Below, piece by piece: positions 1 to 7,237 of a stretch of DNA of 15,292 nucleotides (its first letter is position 1; every line of letters begins with the position of its first letter). Source of the stretch: AC-32 sp035473395 (lineage in GTDB: Bacteria > Actinomycetota > Thermoleophilia > Gaiellales > Gaiellaceae); assembly GCA_035473395.1 (NCBI GenBank), contig DATIOF010000109.1, positions 1 to 15,292 on the forward strand, given 5' to 3'. Made by a program: the position numbers and the translations under genes. Below the pieces are notes generated by a model. The model saw nothing but the letters and a program-made list of their open reading frames with translations. It searched no databases and had not been told where the DNA came from.

Positions 1-72
1 GGCTGCGTCGACGAAAGCCTCTCGCCGCCGCAGAGCAGCTCGGCAGATCTGGTCATCCCGAGAAAGCGCTAA
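1..72 (+). CDS. Possible 3' end of an unidentified protein (partial)
   Basis: Reading frame 1 is open from the window edge to a TAA at 70-72 and encodes about 23 residues ending in IPRKR. Almost all third positions are G or C, as expected of a real gene here. The fragment is too short to recognise a family. Frame 2 is also open across this stretch, but with weaker third-position bias. Nothing is seen between the TAA and the ribosome binding site of the next gene. Confidence 0.35.
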   Translation, partial: GCVDESLSPPQSSSADLVIPRKR

Positions 73-129
73 GGGCTCGAGTGTGAGAGCATCGCCGCGA
101 GCCAACAGAACGACCGGAAGGAGCTCCTC

Positions 130-699
130 ATGATCACGACGATGGCCGCCCGGCGAACGCTCGCTGAGACGCTGCCGCCCTGGTGGCTGATGCTGATCAC
201 CGGCACCGCCTGGATCGTCGTCTCGGTGATCCTGCTGCGCTTCGACTACACCTCGGTGTCGTCGATCTCGATCCTGTTCGGCTTCGTCGCCATCTTCGCC
301 GGCGCGGCCGAGATCGGAGTGCTGTTCCTGGCCGCGGGCTGGTGGAAGCTGCTCCACGCGGTGCTGTCGCTCATCTTCTTCGTCGCCGGCATCGCCGCGT
401 TCATCCACCCGGGCAACACCTTCGTCGCGCTGGCCGCGGTCTTCAGCTTCTTCCTGATCTTCGCGGGGACATTCGACATCGTGATCGCCATCTCCACCCG
501 CCACGAGATCGAGGTCTGGTGGCTCCAGCTGGTGGGCGGGATCATCGAGCTCGTGCTCGGGTTCTGGGCGGCCGGCTACTACGGGCGCAGCGCCGTGCTG
601 CTCGTGGCCTGGGTGGCCGCGTTCGCGATCATCCGCGGCGTGCGAGACCTCGTGCTCGCCTTCCGCGTTCGCGAGATCCAGCACGCGGCGGGCGTCTGA
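130..699 (+). CDS. HdeD/DUF308 family six-helix membrane protein
   Basis: A 189-residue integral membrane protein of the DUF308/HdeD type. Six hydrophobic segments are visible at about residues 19-37, 44-69, 73-92, 97-122, 130-150 and 154-178, in the pairwise arrangement with short loops and Gly/Phe-rich helices typical of the family. In enterobacteria HdeD is linked to acid resistance, but no biochemical activity is firmly assigned, so the role here is unknown. The ATG is chosen because AAGGAG (118-123) lies six bases upstream. A longer overlapping frame at 183-767 is a shadow. The gene converges on the flippase-like gene, with one base between the two stop codons. Confidence 0.85.
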   Translation: MITTMAARRTLAETLPPWWLMLITGTAWIVVSVILLRFDYTSVSSISILFGFVAIFAGAAEIGVLFLAAGWWKLLHAVLSLIFFVAGIAAFIHPGNTFVALAAVFSFFLIFAGTFDIVIAISTRHEIEVWWLQLVGGIIELVLGFWAAGYYGRSAVLLVAWVAAFAIIRGVRDLVLAFRVREIQHAAGV

Positions 700-700
700 G

Positions 701-1699
701 TCAGGGCGCGGCCGGCTCGTGCGCCGGCTTCTTGTGGCGGCTCTTCATGAGCAGGTCGCGCACCTGATGCCAGCCGAAGGCCCAGAGCATCACGGCGATC
801 CCCAGGACGACGTTCCAGATCGTCAGGATCGAGTCCTGCGTGATCGAGAAGGCCGCGACGCTCTTGGTCGACGAGTACTTGCTCAGCGTGGCGACGTCGA
901 GTGCCTGCGTCTGGCCGACCCCGCCTGGGGTGATCGCGAAGATCCCGGAGAGCATGTGGGACGAGGCGACCAGGAAGATCGTGAACGCCGTGACCGGTAT
1001 CCCGAAGGCCGCCATGAAGATCGTGTTCACGCCGATCCGGCAGACGTACGAGGCGGCTGACGGCGCGGCCACGGTCCTGAAGTAGCGCCCCCAGTCGCTG
1101 AAGATCGCGGCGCCCTGCTTGGCCTTGTGCCACTCCTTCTGGAACCAGGGCTTGACGTGCGGCCAGATGAAGTAGGCCGCGGCGAGCACGGCGACGGCGA
1201 TCAGGGGAATCACCACCGGGTGCGAGGCGAAGAAATTGCTCGACTCGTCGGCCGGCGTGCCCTTCGAGACCGTGTGCGGGCGGAAGATCCCGACGCCGAG
1301 CACCAGCACCGCGCTCGCGACGATGAAGAACGCCGACTGGACGACTGTCGCGGAAGTCACGCCCGCGACCGAGGCGCCGGGGATGCTCGTCCGGAAGATG
1401 CCGATCATCGCGGCGGTCCCGGCCTGGGCCGGCGCGAGCGCGTTGATCGCCGTTCCGCCCTGTGACGCGCCCCAGGCGGTCTTGAACGAGAGGCCGCCCT
1501 TCGGGTAGGCGGCGCGCAGGATGTTCCGCCAGGTAAGGCCGAGGAGCGCCGATTCACAGGTCTTCAGGCCCAGCGCCAGGACGATCCAGTACGGCGAGAC
1601 GTCGCCGATCCGCTGGAAGACGCCGGAGACCCAGTTCCAGAGGTCGCCGAGGACACTGGCTAGCGCGATCGTGGCGATGGAAGATCCTATGACCGACAT
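701..1699 (-). CDS. YbhN/LPG-synthase-TM-like flippase family membrane protein
   Basis: A 332-residue polytopic membrane protein resembling the UPF0104/YbhN family, related to the membrane domain of lysylphosphatidylglycerol synthase (MprF). Two family signatures are visible: NALAPAQAGTA near residues 86-96 and a PGGVG motif at 258-262, matching the conserved PGGxG element. The soluble aminoacyl-transferase domain of MprF is absent, so a lipid-handling or flippase-like role is more likely than lysyl transfer; this is inference from the family. The ATG at 1699 is preferred. The longer start at 1807 would overlap the divergent DUF1003 gene by 88 bases and adds an atypical Arg/Ala/Pro-rich leader. 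A GGGAGG motif directly abuts this ATG, which is unusual spacing. Confidence 0.8.
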   Translation of the reverse strand: MSVIGSSIATIALASVLGDLWNWVSGVFQRIGDVSPYWIVLALGLKTCESALLGLTWRNILRAAYPKGGLSFKTAWGASQGGTAINALAPAQAGTAAMIGIFRTSIPGASVAGVTSATVVQSAFFIVASAVLVLGVGIFRPHTVSKGTPADESSNFFASHPVVIPLIAVAVLAAAYFIWPHVKPWFQKEWHKAKQGAAIFSDWGRYFRTVAAPSAASYVCRIGVNTIFMAAFGIPVTAFTIFLVASSHMLSGIFAITPGGVGQTQALDVATLSKYSSTKSVAAFSITQDSILTIWNVVLGIAVMLWAFGWHQVRDLLMKSRHKKPAHEPAAP

Positions 1700-1705
1700 C
1701 CTCCC
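1700..1705 (-). promoter_or_regulatory. Shine-Dalgarno-like GGGAGG abutting the start codon
   Basis: Read on the minus strand, GGGAGG immediately precedes the ATG with zero spacing, whereas 5 to 9 bases is normal. No ATG, GTG or TTG lies in frame at normal spacing downstream. The initiation mode of the flippase-like gene is therefore uncertain: leaderless, an ATA codon nine bases further on, or the long upstream start. Confidence 0.35.
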
Positions 1706-1719
1706 GAAAGAAGGTCGAG

Positions 1720-2157
1720 ATGGATACAGCCGAGCTGCAGACCGAGCTGCACGAGCGCCTGGAGAAGCTGCCGATCCAGGTGAACCCGGCGCTCGCCAAG
1801 GCGGCAAGGGAACGGGCCGAGAGCGTCCAGAACCGGATCGCCGACAAGATCACCGACTTCGCCGGCTCGATGATGTTCGTCTACCTGCACATCCTCTGGT
1901 TCGGCAGCTGGATCGTCTTCCGCGTCGAGAAGTACCCGTTCGGCCTGCTGACGATGATCGTCTCGCTCGAGGCGATCTTCCTCTCGACGTTCGTGATGAT
2001 CAGCCAGAACCGGGCCGACGCGAAGCGCCAGGTCGTCGCGAACCTGGAGTGGAAGACGGTGCGCGAGGAGGACAGGCAGAATCGTGAGCTCCTCGATCTC
2101 TCGAACCAGATCCTGGAGCTGACGAAGGCGATTCACGAAGGGACGAACAAGCACTGA
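1720..2157 (+). CDS. DUF1003 family membrane protein
   Basis: A 145-residue protein of the DUF1003 family. An N-terminal amphipathic region with IADKITDFAGS (40-50) leads into two transmembrane helices (about 48-68 and 73-95), followed by the SQNR element (95-98) and a charged, probably coiled-coil C-terminus (100-140). All are typical of the family, whose function is unknown. The ATG is supported by AAGAAGG (1708-1714) five bases upstream. Only 20 bases separate it from the divergent flippase-like gene, so promoters for both must lie largely inside the opposing gene. The stop overlaps the exporter start as TGATG, implying translational coupling and a functional link. Confidence 0.88.
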   Translation: MDTAELQTELHERLEKLPIQVNPALAKAARERAESVQNRIADKITDFAGSMMFVYLHILWFGSWIVFRVEKYPFGLLTMIVSLEAIFLSTFVMISQNRADAKRQVVANLEWKTVREEDRQNRELLDLSNQILELTKAIHEGTNKH

Positions 2158-4316
2158 TGGGCCTGACCGAGCGCCTCGCGCGAGCCTCGAGCCGGCATCC
2201 GTGGCGGGTGCTGCTCGGCTGGCTCGGCGCGATCGTTCTTGCGCTTGGCCTCGCCGTCACGCTGCTGCCGGGCAACCTGAGCACGAACGGGCACGTCACG
2301 AACAACCCCGAGTCCGCCCAGGCGGAGCGGATCTTCTCCAGCTTCCCCACCGACCGGCGCGGTGTCGACGAGCTGATCGTCGTCCGCTCGCCGACCAGGA
2401 CGGTCGCGGACCCCGCCTTCCGGCGCTTCGCGGCCGGGCTCGTCGTCCGGGCCAAGGCGACGGGGGTCGTCCATCGTGCGTCCGCGCTGGCGGTGTCTCG
2501 CGACCGTCACGCCGTGCTGATCGGGATCCAGCGACAGGCGGACGTCGACCCGCTCCTGCCGGTGGTCGAGCAGAGCAACGGGCAAGAAGGCTTCAGCGTC
2601 GTGATGACCGGCGAGGGGACGCTCGACCACGACTTCAACGACCTCTCCCAGCACGATCTCAAGTCGGGCGAGCTCGAGTTCGGCCTGCCGGCGGCGCTGA
2701 TCGTGCTGCTCGTCGTCTTCGGCGCGGTCGTCGCGGGGCTGATCCCACTCCTGATGGCGATCATCTCGATCGTCGTCGCCCTCGGGCTCTGCGGGCCCAT
2801 CGCCGCCGGGTTCTCCCTCTCGGTCTTCTTCGTGAACATGCTCACCGGCATGGGCCTGGCGCTCGGGATCGACTACTCGCTGTTCGTCCTCTCGCGCTAC
2901 CGCGAGGAGCGCGCGGCCGGCCGCTCGGAGGTCGAGGCGATCGCGAGGTCGGGCGCGACCTCCAGCCGCGCGGTGCTCTTCAGCGGCACGGTCTTCGTGA
3001 TCGCGCTGAGCGGGATGCTGCTCGTGCCCTCGAACGTGATGAAGAGCCTCGCCGTCGGGGCGATCTCGGTCGCGATCGTCTCCGTGCTCGCGGCGCTGAC
3101 GTTGCTGCCGGCGCTGCTCGGGCTGCTCGGCGATCGCATCAACTCGCTGCGGCTGCCCTGGATCGGCCGGAACCCGACCGGCGAGGGACGCTTCTGGGGC
3201 GCGGTCGTGCGCGACGTCATGCGACGGCCGGTCGTCAGCCTGGTGACCTTTGGGTCGCTGCTGCTCGTGCTGGCTTTGCCTGCCTTCGGGCTGAAGCTGG
3301 GCGCCAGCGGCGTCAGCACGCTGCCAAACCGGCTCGAGTCGAAGCAGGGCTTCAACGCGCTCGCGCGCGACTTCCCGCAGCAGAGCTCGAGCCCGGCGCT
3401 GATCGCGGTGGTCGGCGACGTGCGCTCGCCCCGCGTCCACGCCGGAATCGTGCGGCTGCGCCGCGAGCTCGCGGGCGACCCGGTCTTCGGCGGCGGCAGC
3501 GACCTACGGGTCGCGCCGGACGGCCGTGCGGCCGCGATTGGCGTGATCGTTGCGGGCGACAAGACGGGCGAGCGCGCCCTCGCCGGGATTCGGCGCCTCC
3601 GCTCGACCGTGATCCCCGGTGCCTTCCGGGGCGCCGACGCCCGCGTGCTCGTCGGCGGCGACACGGCCGACAACGTCGACTTCATCGATGCGATGAACGC
3701 CTGGCTGCCGCTCGTCTTCGTCTACGTGCTCGGGCTGAGCTTCGTGTTGCTGACAGTCGTCTTCCGCTCGATCGTCGTCGCCGCGACCTCGATCGCGCTC
3801 AACCTACTCTCGGTCGGCGCCGCCTACGGCCTGGTGATCCTCGTCTTCCTGCACGGCTGGGGGAACGGCCTGCTCGGCTTCCAGCGCGTGCATGCGATCG
3901 AGGCCTGGGTGCCGCTGTTCCTCTTCTCGGTGCTGTTCGGGCTCTCGATGGATTACCAGGTGTTCCTGCTCAGCCGGATCAAAGAGCGCTACGACCGCGG
4001 CGATTCGACGACCGAAGCGGTCACCCACGCGGTCTCGTCGACCGCGCGGCTGATCACCGGCGCGGCGCTGATCATCGTCGCCGTCTTCGGCGGCTTCGCG
4101 ATGGGCGATCTCGTCATGTTCCAGCAGATGGGCTTCGGCGTCGCCGTCGCGCTGCTGATCGACGCCACCATCATCCGGTCGGTGCTGCTACCGGCGGCGA
4201 TGCGCCTGCTCGGCTCGTGGAACTGGTACCTGCCGAGCTGGCTGGAGTGGCTCCCGCGGATCGAGGTCGAGGCGGCCGATGACGGCGAGCGCCGGCCCGC
4301 GCCGAGCCCCGGCTAG
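2157..4316 (+). CDS. MMPL/RND-superfamily exporter
   Basis: A 719-residue transporter with the duplicated RND/MMPL layout. There is one N-terminal helix (about 17-37), a first extracytoplasmic domain (about 38-175), a helix bundle to about 340, then helix 7 (about 359-380), a second outer domain and a final bundle to about 690. Each half carries the MMPL hallmark acidic-tyrosine motif in a transmembrane helix: D239-Y240 in GLALGIDYSLF and D599-Y600 in FGLSMDYQVF, expected to carry protons. Such exporters move lipids, glycolipids or hydrophobic drugs; the substrate cannot be told here. The start overlaps the DUF1003 stop by one base (TGATG). The TAG stop shares a CTAG tetranucleotide with the convergent soxR stop. 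Confidence 0.92.
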   Translation: MGLTERLARASSRHPWRVLLGWLGAIVLALGLAVTLLPGNLSTNGHVTNNPESAQAERIFSSFPTDRRGVDELIVVRSPTRTVADPAFRRFAAGLVVRAKATGVVHRASALAVSRDRHAVLIGIQRQADVDPLLPVVEQSNGQEGFSVVMTGEGTLDHDFNDLSQHDLKSGELEFGLPAALIVLLVVFGAVVAGLIPLLMAIISIVVALGLCGPIAAGFSLSVFFVNMLTGMGLALGIDYSLFVLSRYREERAAGRSEVEAIARSGATSSRAVLFSGTVFVIALSGMLLVPSNVMKSLAVGAISVAIVSVLAALTLLPALLGLLGDRINSLRLPWIGRNPTGEGRFWGAVVRDVMRRPVVSLVTFGSLLLVLALPAFGLKLGASGVSTLPNRLESKQGFNALARDFPQQSSSPALIAVVGDVRSPRVHAGIVRLRRELAGDPVFGGGSDLRVAPDGRAAAIGVIVAGDKTGERALAGIRRLRSTVIPGAFRGADARVLVGGDTADNVDFIDAMNAWLPLVFVYVLGLSFVLLTVVFRSIVVAATSIALNLLSVGAAYGLVILVFLHGWGNGLLGFQRVHAIEAWVPLFLFSVLFGLSMDYQVFLLSRIKERYDRGDSTTEAVTHAVSSTARLITGAALIIVAVFGGFAMGDLVMFQQMGFGVAVALLIDATIIRSVLLPAAMRLLGSWNWYLPSWLEWLPRIEVEAADDGERRPAPSPG

Positions 4317-4750
4317 CCCTCCCTGAGGTAGTGCGCGCCGGGGCCCTTGGCGGCAGCTTCGTCGTCTGCGTTCAGGAGCTCGCAGCGGTCGATCGAGAGG
4401 CACCCGCAGCCGATGCACGTGGTCAGGCGCTCGCGCAGGGCCTGCAGGGTTTCGATGCGTGCGTCGAGGTCGTTGCGCCAGCGGCTCGACAGGCGCTCCC
4501 AGTCGCGCCGGCTCGGCGTCCGGCTCGTCGGCAAGCTCGACAGTGCTCCGCGGATCTCGACAAGCGAGATGCCCGCGGCTCGGCCCGCCTGGACGAGTGC
4601 GATCCGGCGAAGAACGGCGCGGTCGTAGCGGCGCTGGTTGCCGTCCGTCCGGGTCGAGGCGATCAGGCCGCGACGCTCGTAGAAGCGCAGCGCCGAGGGC
4701 GCGACCCCGCTTCGCCTGGCCACGTCTCCGATCGATAGCTCGCCGGCCAC
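4313..4750 (-). CDS. soxR: SoxR, redox-sensing MerR-family regulator
   Basis: A 145-residue MerR-family activator. The winged helix-turn-helix spans about residues 5-73, including IGDVARRSGVAPSALRFYE, followed by a long dimerisation helix. A C-terminal CxxCxCxxxxxC cluster (C112, C115, C117, C123 in CIGCGCLSIDRC) is the diagnostic SoxR [2Fe-2S] ligand set. In the family, oxidation or nitrosylation of the cluster by redox-cycling compounds activates target promoters. In streptomycetes SoxR answers to endogenous redox-active metabolites and controls enzymes directly rather than through SoxS. The start is GTG; no ribosome binding site is visible, and a TATGGT box sits nine bases upstream, suggesting a leaderless message. 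It diverges from the Rieske gene, its likely target. Confidence 0.95.
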   Translation of the reverse strand: MAGELSIGDVARRSGVAPSALRFYERRGLIASTRTDGNQRRYDRAVLRRIALVQAGRAAGISLVEIRGALSSLPTSRTPSRRDWERLSSRWRNDLDARIETLQALRERLTTCIGCGCLSIDRCELLNADDEAAAKGPGAHYLREG

Positions 4751-4781
4751 TTGACTTAAACCATAGTTGAGGTTCTACGCT
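4751..4781 (+). promoter_or_regulatory. SoxR-controlled promoter with 19-base spacer and SoxR box
   Basis: A -35 element TTGACT (4751-4756) and a -10 element TACGCT (4776-4781) are separated by 19 bases, the over-long spacing characteristic of MerR/SoxR-activated promoters. The spacer carries an imperfect dyad at 4754-4773, ACTTAAAC-CATA-GTTGAGGT. It has the same 8-4-8 geometry as the E. coli sox box, its right half keeps the TTGAGG core, and the two arms match at 6 of 8 positions. The -10 ends eight bases before the Rieske ATG, so transcription should begin at or next to the start codon. The motif is seen directly; SoxR binding is inferred. Confidence 0.8.
4760..4765 (-). promoter_or_regulatory. 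Probable soxR -10 box inside the SoxR operator
   Basis: Read on the minus strand, TATGGT lies nine bases before the soxR GTG and fits the actinobacterial TANNNT pattern. It falls in the centre of the operator, so bound SoxR would cover it and repress its own gene. The matching -35 (TTCGGG, from 4788 back to 4783) is poor. Confidence 0.45.
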
Positions 4782-4789
4782 GCCCGAAG

Positions 4790-6544
4790 ATGGCAATCGT
4801 GGAGACCGCTCAGCGGAAGCGAGTCGCCTCGCTCGACGAGCTCGAGAAGCAGGGGCGGATCGTCGTCGGCGTCGAGGGGAACACCGTGTGCCTGTTGCTC
4901 GAGGGCGGCGAGGTGCACGCCGTCGACAATCGCTGCCCGCACATGGGCTTCCCGCTCCACCGCGGCTCGGTCAGCGACGGGATCCTCACGTGTCACTGGC
5001 ATCACGCGCGCTTCGACCTCTGTAGCGGCGGCACCTTCGACCAGTGGGCCGACGAACTGCGCCGTTTTCCGGTCGAGGTCGAGGACGGTGAGATCTATGT
5101 CGACGTCACGCCGCGCCGGGACCCGGTCGAGCACCAGCGCACGCGGTTGCACGTCGGGCTCGAGCGCGACATCGCGCTGGTCGTCGCGAAGGCGGCGATC
5201 GTGCTCGCGGAAGCCGACCCGAGCGGGGCCGACGCATTCCGCGAGGGACTCGACTTCGGCGTCGCGCGGCGCGGCGGGGGCTGGTTCCGCGGCCTGACCA
5301 CGCTCTCTTGCCTGATGAACCTCGTGCCGCGGCTGGAGGCCGGCGAGCGCGCCGCGGCGCTTTACCACGGGCTCGCGGACGTCGCCTCCGACTCGGCCGG
5401 AATGGAGCCGCGGTTCCCGCTCGAGCCGCTTCCCGGCGGCGATGTCGAGCAGGCACGGCTGGCGCGCTGGTTCCGCGGCTTCGTCGAGGTGCGTGACGCC
5501 GAGGGCGCCGAACGCGCCCTGGTCTCGGCGGTGCGCTCCGGGGCGTCGCAGGCGGAGCTCGCCGACATGCTCTTCGCCGCTGCGACCGACCACCGGTACC
5601 TCGATGGCGGCCACACGCTCGACTTCGTGAACAAGGCGCTCGAGGCGCTGGACGCCGGCGGCTGGGAGCGGGCCGAGGCCGTGCTCGCATCGCTGCCTGC
5701 GCAGCTCGCCCTCGCCGAACGGATGGAGGAGGCAAACGCCTGGCGTAATCCGGTCGACCTCGTTTCGCTGCTAGAGGACGCGTTCGAGCAGCTGCCCGAG
5801 GCCCTCGCCTCAGTGCGAGGCGGCTGGCGGGGGCGCGCGGAGCTCGTCGAGACGCTCCTTTCCGACCAGGCGGATGCGATCCTCGAGGCGCTGCTCGCCG
5901 CGCTGAGCGAGGGCGCGACTGAGGTCGAGCTCGCGTCGGCGGTGACGTTCGCGGCTGCGACGCGGATCGCCCGTTTCCCGACGAGCAACGAGTTCGGCGA
6001 CTGGGACACCGCGCTGCACACATTCACGTTCGCGAACGCGGTCGAGCAGGGCCTGCGGCGGTCGGCTTCGCCAGAGCTCGTGCGTGGCGTGCTCGACGCA
6101 GCGATGAGCGTCTACCTCGACCGTTTCCTGAACGTGCCGGCCACGCGACTGCCGAAGCCGCTGGGCGGCGACCCGGATGCGCTGCTCGGTGAGCTGCGCG
6201 ACCTGCTCGACCGCCAGCAGCAGGTCGACGAGGCCGGCCAGCTCGTCGCGTCCTACCTCGGCGCGGGCGGCGACCCGGACCGGCTGGTGGCCGAGCTCGG
6301 CGCTTGCCTGCTGCGTGAGGATCGGAACTTCCACACGATCCAGTGCGTCGAGGGCGCGGTCCGCCAGCACGAGCTCCTGCTGGGCATGGGCGGCGCCGAC
6401 CTGCCGCTCATCGCGGCCGCGCGCTACCTCGCGGCGCATGCCTCGACCGCGCGCTCGCAGCGCCAGACCTACGAGATCGCGCGGCGCCTGCACCGCGGCG
6501 ACCGGATCTACGAGGACGAGGAGGGGCTTCCGCCCGCGGCCTGA
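4790..6544 (+). CDS. Rieske [2Fe-2S] protein with large helical C-terminal domain
   Basis: A 584-residue cytoplasmic protein. Residues about 10-106 form a Rieske ferredoxin-like domain with both ligand pairs: CPH (C49, H51) and CHWH (C68, H71). The other roughly 470 residues are all-helical, acidic and Ala/Leu-rich, with no transmembrane segment. They hold three similar segments, HTLDFVNKA (H275), HTFTFANAV (H410) and HTIQCVEGA (H515), plus H268 and H527. The Rieske domain should pass electrons; histidines in the helical part could bind a metal or substrate, as in questin-oxidase-like proteins, but that likeness is speculative. It is not a classical ring-hydroxylase alpha subunit, since the visible order and motifs differ. 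It diverges from soxR under a SoxR-type promoter, so a redox-stress or quinone-related role is inferred. No ribosome binding site is seen. Confidence 0.88.
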   Translation: MAIVETAQRKRVASLDELEKQGRIVVGVEGNTVCLLLEGGEVHAVDNRCPHMGFPLHRGSVSDGILTCHWHHARFDLCSGGTFDQWADELRRFPVEVEDGEIYVDVTPRRDPVEHQRTRLHVGLERDIALVVAKAAIVLAEADPSGADAFREGLDFGVARRGGGWFRGLTTLSCLMNLVPRLEAGERAAALYHGLADVASDSAGMEPRFPLEPLPGGDVEQARLARWFRGFVEVRDAEGAERALVSAVRSGASQAELADMLFAAATDHRYLDGGHTLDFVNKALEALDAGGWERAEAVLASLPAQLALAERMEEANAWRNPVDLVSLLEDAFEQLPEALASVRGGWRGRAELVETLLSDQADAILEALLAALSEGATEVELASAVTFAAATRIARFPTSNEFGDWDTALHTFTFANAVEQGLRRSASPELVRGVLDAAMSVYLDRFLNVPATRLPKPLGGDPDALLGELRDLLDRQQQVDEAGQLVASYLGAGGDPDRLVAELGACLLREDRNFHTIQCVEGAVRQHELLLGMGGADLPLIAAARYLAAHASTARSQRQTYEIARRLHRGDRIYEDEEGLPPAA

Positions 6545-6564
6545 TTGCGGGACGCTCGACGCCG

Positions 6565-7116
6565 CTAACGAGGAGGTGCTGGGCGGTGGGCCTTGATGCG
6601 CTTGCTTGCTGCCAGGCCGCCGGCACTGAGGAGGAGCAGCGCGCCGAGGGCGGCGAGCACGAGCAGCGGGATCGGGATCGAGCTGGCCTTGGTCGTTCCG
6701 AGGTGGTTGATCCCCTGGCTGTAGAGCGACTGCGGAGGAACGCCTTGGGTCTTGCGCGGGGGGCCGCCGTTCGGGTCGCTGTTCCCGGAGCCCGGGCCCG
6801 AACCGTTGGTGGTGCCCGGCGTGGTGGTGCCGTTGCCGGTGCCGTCGCCGCGGAGCGAGGCGCTCAACGCAGCCGAGATCGCGTCGGTGATGTTCGAGTA
6901 GTCACGCAAGTCCTCCGGCACGTGCTTCAGCGCCTGCTGGTAGCACGACGCCTTGTAGTGCCCGTCGATCGTGCCGTTGTCGAGCCAGTCGTCGATCACC
7001 CGCTCCCAGCACGGCTTGGTGCTCGCCGCGGCGGAGGAGGGCATCACGACGGCTGCTGCGAGCCCCGCCACGAGGGCGAGCAGGGCGAGCGTGATGGCGG
7101 CTGGACGGATGCGCAT
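6565..7116 (-). CDS. Secreted, C-terminally anchored two-cysteine protein
   Basis: A 183-residue protein of unknown function. A signal peptide (about 1-32, hydrophobic 8-24) precedes a small conserved-looking domain, CWERVIDDWLDNGTIDGHY (36-54), then C58 and PEDLRDYSN (67-75). C36 and C58 could form a disulfide outside the cell. A Gly/Thr/Asn/Ser/Pro-rich linker (90-122) follows, then a single membrane helix (149-170) and a basic tail. I recall similar CW...C...EDLR.YS proteins as recurrent in Thermoleophilia, without a known role. There is no LPXTG, so it looks membrane-anchored rather than sortase-linked. No clear ribosome binding site precedes the ATG. It converges on the Rieske gene with 20 bases between. 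Confidence 0.8.
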   Translation of the reverse strand: MRIRPAAITLALLALVAGLAAAVVMPSSAAASTKPCWERVIDDWLDNGTIDGHYKASCYQQALKHVPEDLRDYSNITDAISAALSASLRGDGTGNGTTTPGTTNGSGPGSGNSDPNGGPPRKTQGVPPQSLYSQGINHLGTTKASSIPIPLLVLAALGALLLLSAGGLAASKRIKAHRPAPPR

Positions 7117-7237
7117 ACCGGGTGGAGCCTGGGGCCGATCCGTAGTCTGCAGGCCTACCTTGAGGGGGCAGTGATCCCCGAGTAAGCAAATTGTAAACGA
7201 CGGATTCGACGTCGCCTGATGTTAGCCTCCTGCGCTG
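7117..7237. promoter_or_regulatory. Divergent intergenic region with probable promoters
   Basis: 121 bases between two divergent genes, including a more A/T-rich patch (around 7182-7200). Rightward, TAGCCT (7223-7228) lies nine bases before the ligase-family ATG, fits a TANNNT -10 box and implies a leaderless message; no matching -35 at 17-18 bases is convincing. Leftward, a TACGGAT stretch near 7137-7143 is the only -10 candidate for the secreted-protein gene and is weak. A perfect 8-base palindrome, CGACGTCG, sits at 7207-7214. Confidence 0.4.

Noticed and set aside
2133..3440. A 435-codon minus-strand frame antisense to the MMPL gene
   Set aside because: Low-complexity charged translation without motifs; the opposing frame has clear MMPL signatures.
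6718..6850. Repeat-rich GC tract in the secreted-protein gene as a possible CRISPR or mobile signal
   Set aside because: It encodes the Gly/Thr/Asn/Ser/Pro linker and has no regular repeat-spacer period.
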